Shown here: positions 53,551 to 61,143 of the stretch, piece after piece | Layout: every line of letters starts with the position of its first letter | Position numbering within the stretch: position 1 is the stretch's first letter | Origin: Sphingopyxis sp. USTB-05 | Lineage (GTDB): Bacteria; Pseudomonadota; Alphaproteobacteria; Sphingomonadales; Sphingomonadaceae | Assembly (NCBI RefSeq): GCF_023822045.1 | Contig: NZ_CP084712.1 | Span: forward strand, 806,001 to 870,000 | Direction: 5' to 3' | Length of the DNA stretch: 64,000 nt | The notes under the pieces: generated by a model | Told to the model about the DNA's origin: nothing | What the model saw: only the letters and a program-made list of their open reading frames with translations | Databases searched by the model: none | Translations under genes and position numbers: made by a program

Positions 53551-55824
53551 ATGAAACGCCACCATCGAGCCGTAACGGCACTTGCCACCGGAGCCCTGAT
53601 GATGGCTGCCGCCGTCCCGGCGGCGGCACAGGAAGCCGAAGCGACCGGCGCGAATGATGCGACCAGCGCGGCGGGCAGCGAAGATATCATCGTCACCGCG
53701 TCGCGCCGTCCGCAAACGCTGCAGGAAGTGCCGATTTCGGTCGGCGTCGTCACGGGTGCCGCGATCGAGCAGCAGGGGCAGCGCCTGTTCACCGACCTCC
53801 AGTCGTCGGTTCCCAATCTTCAGATCGACAATACCAACGGCAATTACGCGATCACGATCCGCGGGCTCGGATCGGGCGCAAACAATCTGGCATTCGAACA
53901 ATCGGTCGGTCTGTTCGTCGACGGTGTCTATTCCAGCCGCGCGCGTTCGCTGCAGGTGCCGTTCCTCGACGTCGAACGCATCGAAGTCGTTCGCGGGCCG
54001 CAGGGCGCGCTTTTCGGCAAGAACACAAATGCCGGCGCGATCAGCATGGTGACGCGCCGGCCGACCCGGGATTTCGAGGCCGAGTTCCGCGCCGGCACCG
54101 AACTCGCCGAAGGCGGCATGAATTTCAGCGGCTATCTGTCGGGCCCGATCAGCGACACGCTGAGCGTCCGGCTGAGCGGCGGCGCAGGGCAAGCGGATGG
54201 CTATATCGAAAACCGGCTGACGGGGTTCGACGACAATGGCTCGAAATACCGGTCGGGGCGTGCCCAACTCTTGTGGGAGCCGAGCGACGATCTGGAGGTC
54301 CTGTTCAAGGTTGAGGGTTTCCGGAACGAGATCAACGGTTCGAACGCGGTCTACAACAATATCGGCAACGCCAACTGCAACCTGTGCAACGTCATTCGAA
54401 ACGCCAGCGGCGGTGCGGCGGCGCAGGACAAGCCTGGTTTTTGGCGGTTCAGCCGCGGCTTTCCTAAGGAATATGACGTAACCAAATCGCGGACCGGCGC
54501 AATGACGGTCAACTGGACGCCGGGCGATTGGACGATCGGGTCGGTCACTGCCTATCAGGCCGTGGATTCGGAACGGACATTCAACACCATTCCGGGGCCG
54601 ATCAATCTGCTCAATACGCTGCAGGCCGAGGAGAGCAGCCAGTTTTTCCAGGAATTGCGCGTCTCGCGCGACGTCGCGGCGGGCATCAATCTCGCGTTCG
54701 GCGCCACCTATACCGATGCCGATCTCGATATCCTGCAACTCATCAGTTACAACGGCAATCTGGTGGGGACGACGTTGCCTCAGGCCGAAGGGAAGCGCGG
54801 CTTCACCCAGACTTCCTGGTCGCTTTCGCCCTTTGCAATCGTCGAGGCGGAACTGACCGATGCGCTGACCTTCAGCGGCAGCCTGCGCTACAGCTACGAA
54901 AAAAAGGAAGCGCGCGGGACCAGCACCAACGTCGGCCCACGCATCCCCGCGAACAATCTCGACTTCGACATCACCGGCAAACGGACTGAAAAGCTTTGGG
55001 ATTATTCGCTGCGTCTTCGCTATGAATTCAGCCCGCAGGTCTCGACCTATGTCAGCTATGCGACGGGAACGAAGGGTGGGGGCTTCCTGTCGAACGACGG
55101 CCTGCTGCTGTATAACATCCGCAACAACAACGGCCGGTTCGACTTCGACGACGAACGGGCGCGGGCATGGGAACTTGGCACCAAGATGCGCTTGTTCGAC
55201 CGCCGGCTCGACCTCGACATCGCGCTGTTCCGCACGCGTTTCGCCAATCTTCAGGTCTCGTCGTATAACGGCACCGCCTTCATCACCGGCAACGCTGCCA
55301 AGGCGACCGCGCAGGGTGTCGAGGTCGAGGCCCGCTATCGTCCGAATTCGGTCGTCAGCCTCGGCGCGACAGGGGCGTATCTGGACGCGAAATATAATGA
55401 CTATCCAGGCGGTCCCTGCCTGTACAACGCCCCAGCGACCTGCACGCCCGCGACGAACAACCTTTCGGGCGTGCGCCTGACGCGCGCGCCCGAATGGAAG
55501 GCGTCGGGATATGTGCAGTTCGACGTGCCGGTGAGCGATCACCTGATCGTCAGCGCTCGCGGCGCCGCCGACTACACTTCGACCTCCTATTTGCAGGGTG
55601 ACATGAACCCGCTGAACGCGCAGCCGGGTTATACCAAGTTCGACGCCCGCCTCGCGATCCGCAAGGAAGACGGCGCCTGGGAACTTGCGCTGGTCGGGCG
55701 CAACCTGACGAACGAGGTGACGTTCAGCCAGGCGATCAACACGCCGCTGCTGAACGGGAACAGCCATGTCGTGATGATCAATCCGCCGCGGACGGTCAAT
55801 CTCGAGGCGGTTCTTCGCTTCTAG
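53551..55824 (+). CDS. TonB-dependent outer membrane receptor (TBDR 4)
   Basis: The 757-residue receptor has a signal peptide (VTALATGALMMAAAVPAAAQ), a TonB-box-like DIIVTASRRPQTLQ, and plug motifs TIRGLGSG and RIEVVRGPQGALFGKNTNAGAI. The barrel ends in Phe (VLRF). A GNANCNLCNV segment and PCLYNAPATCTP give possible disulfides in extracellular loops. ATG 53551 follows GAGAGAGGG; an in-frame start 72 bp upstream lacks a signal. It precedes the sulfatase by 33 bp, so both form one operon. A sulfated ligand is plausible from this pairing, which is inference. Confidence 0.93.
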   Translation: MKRHHRAVTALATGALMMAAAVPAAAQEAEATGANDATSAAGSEDIIVTASRRPQTLQEVPISVGVVTGAAIEQQGQRLFTDLQSSVPNLQIDNTNGNYAITIRGLGSGANNLAFEQSVGLFVDGVYSSRARSLQVPFLDVERIEVVRGPQGALFGKNTNAGAISMVTRRPTRDFEAEFRAGTELAEGGMNFSGYLSGPISDTLSVRLSGGAGQADGYIENRLTGFDDNGSKYRSGRAQLLWEPSDDLEVLFKVEGFRNEINGSNAVYNNIGNANCNLCNVIRNASGGAAAQDKPGFWRFSRGFPKEYDVTKSRTGAMTVNWTPGDWTIGSVTAYQAVDSERTFNTIPGPINLLNTLQAEESSQFFQELRVSRDVAAGINLAFGATYTDADLDILQLISYNGNLVGTTLPQAEGKRGFTQTSWSLSPFAIVEAELTDALTFSGSLRYSYEKKEARGTSTNVGPRIPANNLDFDITGKRTEKLWDYSLRLRYEFSPQVSTYVSYATGTKGGGFLSNDGLLLYNIRNNNGRFDFDDERARAWELGTKMRLFDRRLDLDIALFRTRFANLQVSSYNGTAFITGNAAKATAQGVEVEARYRPNSVVSLGATGAYLDAKYNDYPGGPCLYNAPATCTPATNNLSGVRLTRAPEWKASGYVQFDVPVSDHLIVSARGAADYTSTSYLQGDMNPLNAQPGYTKFDARLAIRKEDGAWELALVGRNLTNEVTFSQAINTPLLNGNSHVVMINPPRTVNLEAVLRF

Positions 55825-55857
55825 CCAATATGGATTTTGACATGGAAAGGTCGCGAG

Positions 55858-57558
55858 ATGGTCTGGACTGTTGATCGCCGCACATTTGTTGGCGGCATGG
55901 GCGGGGTCGGGGCACTCGCGGCGTCAGGCGCGCGGGCGAGCGCGCGCGGGGCGGACGGACGCAGGCTCAACGTCCTGATGATCGTCACCGATCAGGAGCA
56001 GAGCATCGCTAGCTTTCCGCCCGGATTGCTGGAAAAATTGCCAGGGCACCGCGAACTCATGGCGCGCGGGCTGCTCGTCGAAAATTATCATGTCCAGACG
56101 ACGCCGTGCAGCCCGTCGCGCTCCACGATCTTCACCGGGCATCACACACAGCGCACCGGAATCTATCTGAATTCGAGCGGCGCCGACGATCCCGTGCTGC
56201 CTACCGACCTGCCGACGCTTGGCCATATGATGCGCGCCGCGGGATATTACACCAGTTACAAGGGCAAGTGGCACCTCTCGCCCATCAACGAAAAGCGGAA
56301 CTGGAATCAGGTGTCGGGCATGATCTATCCCGCCACCGAGAAGGCCATGGAGGAATATGGTTTCGACGATTACGGTTTCGACGGAGAGGCGGTCGGTCTG
56401 ACCTGGGACGGATACCGGCACGACCAATATATCGCGGCGGACGCTTCGCGCAGCATCCTCGACTTCAAGGGGCAGGGCAAAGCCGGGGGCAAGCCGTGGT
56501 TCATGGTGGTCGGTCTGCTCAATCCGCATGACATCATGTTCTATGACGCGACTGGAAAACAGACTGAGACGCGCGCGCACCCCTATCTTCTGGGCCCACT
56601 TCGCCGCGAACCGGGCGACCCGCTCTATGCCGAAGACAATGGCTTCGAACTTCCCGCGAGCTTCTACCGCGACGATCTGAGCGGAAAGCCCGAGGCGCAC
56701 CGGGCTATCGCAGCGTCGAATGTTCGCACCTATGGAACGATGGATATTGACGACGAGGCATCATGGCGCCGCTTCCGTAACTATTATTACAACTGCATCC
56801 GCGACGTCGACCGCCGGATCGGTCAGCTTTTGTGGGCGCTCGAGACGAGCGGCCAGCTTGAGAACACGGTCATCGTCTACACCTCCGACCATGGCGAGCG
56901 TGCCGGGGCGCACGGGATGCGGCAAAAGGGCGGCACCATCTACCGCGAAGAGACCAACGTGCCGATGATCATCGTCCACCCCGACGTTCCAGGAGGCCGC
57001 CGTTCCCGCCGCCTGATGAGTGCGATCGATATCGCGCCGACGCTGCTCGCGCTCGGCGGCAAGGATGCGGGCTGGCGGAAAGAACATTATCCGGATCTGC
57101 CGGGCGTCGATGCGACGCCGCTGCTCGCCGATCCCGAGGCGCGGACGGAGCGCGACATCCGGGGACATCTGTTCAACTATGCGGTTGCCTATGGCTGGGC
57201 CCCAAAGGCAGGCCAACCTGCGACCGCTCCATTCACTGACCGTTTCGACCTGTCACGCCGACGTTTGCACCGCGGCGTCCACGACGGCCGCTGGAAGTTC
57301 GCGCGCTATTTTGCGCCCGAGCATCATCAGCACCCGCGAAACTGGAAGGAATTGTCGGGGAACAACGACCTGGAACTATATGATACGCAGGCCGACCCGA
57401 ACGAATTGATCAATCTTGCGTCGCGTCCGGATCAACGGCGCAACCTGTTGCGCCTGAATGCCATGGTCAATGCGCTAATTGCCCGAGAGGTCGGAAGAGA
57501 CGACGGAAGGGAATATCCGGGACCGGTGGATCTATATAATCGCGCCTTGCCCATCTGA
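55858..57558 (+). CDS. Sulfatase with Tat signal
   Basis: This type I sulfatase has 566 residues. Its twin-arginine signal is VDRRTFVGGMGGVGALAASGA. The active-site motif is CSPSRSTIFTG (C-x-P-x-R-x4-T-G) at Cys84, which must be converted to formylglycine. Other calcium/sulfate-site text: IVTDQEQ at residue 43, YYTSYKGKWHLSP, VYTSDHGERAGAHG and the C-terminal WKFARYF. It hydrolyses sulfate esters, and the Tat signal places it in the periplasm. ATG 55858 is preferred over an upstream TTG. No formylglycine-generating enzyme is in the window. The family subtype (arylsulfatase-like, or choline-sulfatase-like because of the DQ pair) is not settled. Confidence 0.9.
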   Translation: MVWTVDRRTFVGGMGGVGALAASGARASARGADGRRLNVLMIVTDQEQSIASFPPGLLEKLPGHRELMARGLLVENYHVQTTPCSPSRSTIFTGHHTQRTGIYLNSSGADDPVLPTDLPTLGHMMRAAGYYTSYKGKWHLSPINEKRNWNQVSGMIYPATEKAMEEYGFDDYGFDGEAVGLTWDGYRHDQYIAADASRSILDFKGQGKAGGKPWFMVVGLLNPHDIMFYDATGKQTETRAHPYLLGPLRREPGDPLYAEDNGFELPASFYRDDLSGKPEAHRAIAASNVRTYGTMDIDDEASWRRFRNYYYNCIRDVDRRIGQLLWALETSGQLENTVIVYTSDHGERAGAHGMRQKGGTIYREETNVPMIIVHPDVPGGRRSRRLMSAIDIAPTLLALGGKDAGWRKEHYPDLPGVDATPLLADPEARTERDIRGHLFNYAVAYGWAPKAGQPATAPFTDRFDLSRRRLHRGVHDGRWKFARYFAPEHHQHPRNWKELSGNNDLELYDTQADPNELINLASRPDQRRNLLRLNAMVNALIAREVGRDDGREYPGPVDLYNRALPI

Positions 57559-57581
57559 AACGGCCGACCGCTACCTATCGA

Positions 57582-59120
57582 TCAGACTTCATCGCCCAAT
57601 ATCTGCGCCCGAATTTCACGTTTCAGGACCTTGCCTACTTTCGATCGCGGCAGGTCGGGCCAGATTTCTAGTTCCTTCGGCGCCTTGACGCTGCCGATTG
57701 CCGTTTTGACATGCGCGATGATCTCGTCCGCACCAGCGCTTTGTCCTGTGCGGAGCTGGACGACTGCGCACACGCGCTCGCCCCATTTGTCGTCGGGCAG
57801 GCCGAACACCGCGCCGTCCTGAACCGCCGGATGCGACAGCAGCGCTGCCTCGACCTCGGCCGAATAGACGTTGAAGCCGCCGGTGATGATCATGTCCTTG
57901 GCGCGGTCGACGATATAGAGGAAATTGTTGGGGTCGAGGTAGCCGATGTCGCCGGTGCGGTGCCAGCCGTTCAGCGTCGCCTCTGCGGTGGCCTCCGGGT
58001 TCCGGTAATAGCCGTCCATCACCAGGCTGCCCTTGACGACGATCTCGCCGCGCTCGCCCTGCGGCAATTCGCTGCCGCCTGCATCGACGATCGCGACGCG
58101 GACGAGCGGCCCGGGCTTGCCCGCCGACGACAGGCGATGGCGCGCGACGGATCCGTCGGGGTTCAGGTGATCCTTCGGCGCCATCATCGAAATCATCATC
58201 GGGGCTTCGGTCTGACCGAAGAGCTGCGCCATCACCGGGCCAAGCTTGTCGATCGCTTCCTCCAGCCGCGCGGGCGATATCGGAGCGGCGCCGTACCAGA
58301 AGCACTGCATCGCCGAGAGGTCGGTAGCGGGCAGCGCGGGATGGTCGAGCAGCATGTAGATGAGCGTCGGCGGCAGAAAGCTGTGCGTCGCGCGGTGCCT
58401 TGACGCCAGCGCCAGAAATTCGCCGATATCGGGGTATGGCATGATCACGATCTCGCCGCCATGCGCCATGATCGGGAAAGCGAGCACCCCGGCCGCATGG
58501 GTGAGCGGCGCCATCGCCAGATAAACGGGCCGGCCCTCGAACGGATAGCCCATCAACGTCAGTGCGGTCATCGCCTCGAGATTGCGATTGGTGAGCATCA
58601 CGCCCTTGGGATGCCCGGTCGTGCCGCCGGTGCCGGGAAGCATCGCAAGGTCGCTGACGGGCGCTGCCGTGAATGGGACGTCGGCGACGCCCGCCAGCCA
58701 CTGGTCGAGCGATGGTGCGAAGGGCTGTTCGGCGTCGAGGCAGACGAGCAATTCGAGTTTCGGCAGCTCCCTTCGCAGCACATCGACGAGGTCGGCGAAC
58801 TTCGAATGAAAGAACAGCGCCGCGCAGTCGAAATTGTCGAGCACGAAGGCGTTTTCGGCCGCTTCGTTGCGCGGGTTGATCGGGCACCACACCGCGGCGG
58901 CGCGCGAAATCGCGAAGACGCAGGCAAAGGCGACGGGGTCGTTGCCCGACAGGATCGCAACATGCTTGCCGGGCACGATGCCCGCCGCGTGCAATCCGCG
59001 CGCGACGCGGTGGGTCAGAGCTTGCACCTGCCCATAGGACAGGCTTTCGCCGTCCATCGTCAGGCAGGGGGCATCGGGACCCAGCGACGCCCCCTTGTCG
59101 AGCCAGTCAACCAGCCGCAT
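57582..59120 (-). CDS. AMP-dependent synthetase/ligase (acyl-CoA synthetase-like)
   Basis: The 512-residue ANL-family ligase from ATG 59120 activates a carboxylic acid with ATP to an acyl-adenylate and then a CoA thioester. Motifs in order: P-loop GTGGTTGHPKGVML, YGAAPISPARL, LFGQTEAPMM, YRNPEATAEATLNGWHRTGDIGYLD with the hinge Asp, DRAKDMIITGGFNVYSAEVE, and C-terminal LPRSKVGKVLKRE with the catalytic Lys. An in-frame TTG lies 18 bp upstream. It is downstream of the saccharopine-dehydrogenase-like gene by 14 bp on the same strand. The acid is unknown; fatty, cinnamate- or benzoate-type are all possible. Confidence 0.9.
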   Translation of the reverse strand: MRLVDWLDKGASLGPDAPCLTMDGESLSYGQVQALTHRVARGLHAAGIVPGKHVAILSGNDPVAFACVFAISRAAAVWCPINPRNEAAENAFVLDNFDCAALFFHSKFADLVDVLRRELPKLELLVCLDAEQPFAPSLDQWLAGVADVPFTAAPVSDLAMLPGTGGTTGHPKGVMLTNRNLEAMTALTLMGYPFEGRPVYLAMAPLTHAAGVLAFPIMAHGGEIVIMPYPDIGEFLALASRHRATHSFLPPTLIYMLLDHPALPATDLSAMQCFWYGAAPISPARLEEAIDKLGPVMAQLFGQTEAPMMISMMAPKDHLNPDGSVARHRLSSAGKPGPLVRVAIVDAGGSELPQGERGEIVVKGSLVMDGYYRNPEATAEATLNGWHRTGDIGYLDPNNFLYIVDRAKDMIITGGFNVYSAEVEAALLSHPAVQDGAVFGLPDDKWGERVCAVVQLRTGQSAGADEIIAHVKTAIGSVKAPKELEIWPDLPRSKVGKVLKREIRAQILGDEV

Positions 59121-59134
59121 CGCCACGCTCTCCC

Positions 59135-60256
59135 TCAATCGTCGACCGTGACGATCGGCTTGAGCACCAGTCCGAACTGGCGCAGCACGCCGAGGATTTC
59201 ATGGTGACCGAACGCCTGACACGCCGATGCGAAACCGACGCGGCGTGGCGGCTGCTGGAGCAGGTTCATCGCGCACCAGGCCTGCATCAATCCCGTCTGC
59301 TTGTAATTGCTATTGCCGTGGATCAGCACATGCGCGCGGCCGAGCGGGCCGGAGGCGTGGACCGAATCGATGCTGGTGTTGAGCCGCGGATTTTCGCGCG
59401 GCGGCATGTCGCCCTGCACCGATTCCGCCATCTTCGCGAGCGCCGCTTCCTGTTCCTTGAAGGGGAGTGGCTTGATGTCGGTATCGATCATCTTGGTCAT
59501 CGCGACGACATTGTCCATGACCTCGCGCGCAAAGACGCCGCCATAGACCTTCACGGTCGAAACGCGCGGATCCTGCTTGAACCAGATCGGGTGCGAGGTA
59601 CCGCCCCACGGCAGGGTCAGCGCGGTGGCGTGCTGGCCCGGCACATGGCATTCGGTCGCGGTCAGCGTCGGCCATTGGACATATTGGTTGTTCTCGAGAT
59701 AATACCAGTCGGCCTTCAGGATCGTGAAGATCGTCTGGACCGAGGCATAGGTCGGGAAGCCCTTCCACAGCACGAGCATGTCGAGCGTATCGAGCCCGGG
59801 CGCCTGTTCGAGTGCGATATTCGCCGCAATCTCGCCGGTCGTGTACATTTGCGCAACGCAGGGAGAGAGGAGCAATCCCTTCTTCGCAAAGGCGTCGCCC
59901 CATTTTTCCTGTGCCAGCAGCATCCAGTCCTGCTCGCCGGTGGTGTCGAGATAATGGACGCCGGCGGCAAGGCAGGCCTCGACCGTCTCGGGACCATATT
60001 TGATGAAGGGCCCGACCATGTTGCACACGACCTTTGCGCCCTTGAACAGCTTGGTCAGTGCCGCGACGCTATGCTCGACCTCGACGACCTCATAATCGGC
60101 GGTCTCGATGCCGGGGACCTTGTCCATCACCTCCTGCACGCGTTTCTTATCGCGCCCGGCGGCGATGAAAGGGATGCCGAGTTCGCGTAGATATTCGCAG
60201 ACGAGGCGGCCGGTGTAGCCCGAGGCGCCATAGACGATGACCGGTTTCTTGCTCAT
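59135..60256 (-). CDS. Saccharopine-dehydrogenase-like NAD(P)-binding protein
   Basis: The 373-residue protein has an N-terminal Rossmann motif VIVYGASGYTGRLVCEYLRELG and the saccharopine dehydrogenase NADP-binding family text VVCNMVGPFIKYGPETVEACLAAGVHYLDTTGEQDWM. The long C-terminal half (SVHASGPLGRAHVLIHGNSNYKQTGLMQAWCAMNLLQQ) fits no family I can name. Similar proteins act as trans-acting enoyl reductases in other bacteria, but that role is not shown here. ATG 60256 opens on the Rossmann strand. It stands between the SDR and the ligase on the minus strand. Confidence 0.8.
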   Translation of the reverse strand: MSKKPVIVYGASGYTGRLVCEYLRELGIPFIAAGRDKKRVQEVMDKVPGIETADYEVVEVEHSVAALTKLFKGAKVVCNMVGPFIKYGPETVEACLAAGVHYLDTTGEQDWMLLAQEKWGDAFAKKGLLLSPCVAQMYTTGEIAANIALEQAPGLDTLDMLVLWKGFPTYASVQTIFTILKADWYYLENNQYVQWPTLTATECHVPGQHATALTLPWGGTSHPIWFKQDPRVSTVKVYGGVFAREVMDNVVAMTKMIDTDIKPLPFKEQEAALAKMAESVQGDMPPRENPRLNTSIDSVHASGPLGRAHVLIHGNSNYKQTGLMQAWCAMNLLQQPPRRVGFASACQAFGHHEILGVLRQFGLVLKPIVTVDD

Positions 60257-60285
60257 TTCCCAAATTCCCTCTGAATGATTGGCCC

Positions 60286-61056
60286 TCAAACGGCCGTGTA
60301 GCCGCCGTCGACGATCAGTTCGCTGCCACACATGTAGGCGGCGTCGTCGCTGGCGAGGAAAAGCAGCGGGCGCGCAATCTCGCGCGTGGTCGCCATGCGG
60401 CCGAGCGGGATCGCGGCGGCTGTTGCGGCGGCGAAGCCCGCCGCTTCGTCGCCGAGCGCGCCGACCGCGTCGGCAACCAGCTTGGTCTCGCAATAGCCGG
60501 GGTGGAGCGAATTGATCCGCACCGGCCAGCCCTTGCGCGCGCAATCGACCGCGACCGCCTTGGTCAGCATCGCGACGCCGGCCTTGCTGGCGTTGTAAGC
60601 GGGGAAGAGCGGCTCGGCGACGTTCGCGGCGATCGAGGCGACGTTGACGATCACGCCGCCCTTATCCTTCATCGCCTCGATGCCGGCGCGAACGCCGAGG
60701 AAGACACTCTCCAGATTGACGGCCATCAGCCGCTGCCATTCGGCGAGATCGGTATCGACGACCGATTTCAGGAAGCCCATTCCAGCGTTGTTCACAAGGA
60801 TATCGAGCTTGCCCTCGCGTGCGATGACGTCCGCGACCAGTGCGGCCCACCCTGTCTCGTCGGCGACATCCTGCTTTCGGGCTTCGGCCTTGTGACCGTC
60901 GGCGCGGATCGCGGTCGCCGCCGCTTCGGCTTCGTCGCCATCGATATCGGTGATCGTTACAGACGCGCCTTCGCGAGCGAACTCCTGCGCGGCTGCCAGT
61001 CCGATCCCGCGCGCGGCGCCGGTGATCAGCACGCTCTTACCGGTAAAACGCATCAT
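60286..61056 (-). CDS. SDR-family oxidoreductase
   Basis: The 256-residue classical short-chain dehydrogenase has the cofactor motif ITGAARGIGLA at residues 11-21, NNAGMGF, the active-site Ser in IVNVASIAAN, and PAYNASKAG with the Tyr-x3-Lys pair. The C-terminal SDDAAYMCGSELIVDGG closes the fold. Asp41 and Asp43 after strand 2 (VTITDIDGD) suggest NAD preference. ATG 61056 has GGAG upstream; TTG 61068 and ATG 61053 are alternatives. It probably reduces or oxidises a hydroxy/keto intermediate of the same unknown pathway as the ligase and receptor. Confidence 0.9.
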   Translation of the reverse strand: MMRFTGKSVLITGAARGIGLAAAQEFAREGASVTITDIDGDEAEAAATAIRADGHKAEARKQDVADETGWAALVADVIAREGKLDILVNNAGMGFLKSVVDTDLAEWQRLMAVNLESVFLGVRAGIEAMKDKGGVIVNVASIAANVAEPLFPAYNASKAGVAMLTKAVAVDCARKGWPVRINSLHPGYCETKLVADAVGALGDEAAGFAAATAAAIPLGRMATTREIARPLLFLASDDAAYMCGSELIVDGGYTAV

Positions 61057-61143
61057 GACATGCTCCAAAATTATGGGGTCAGCAACAAATCGGGGACGGC
61101 GGGCTGAGGGAGGGGGCGCCCGCCGGTCCCCTGGCGTCGGCGA

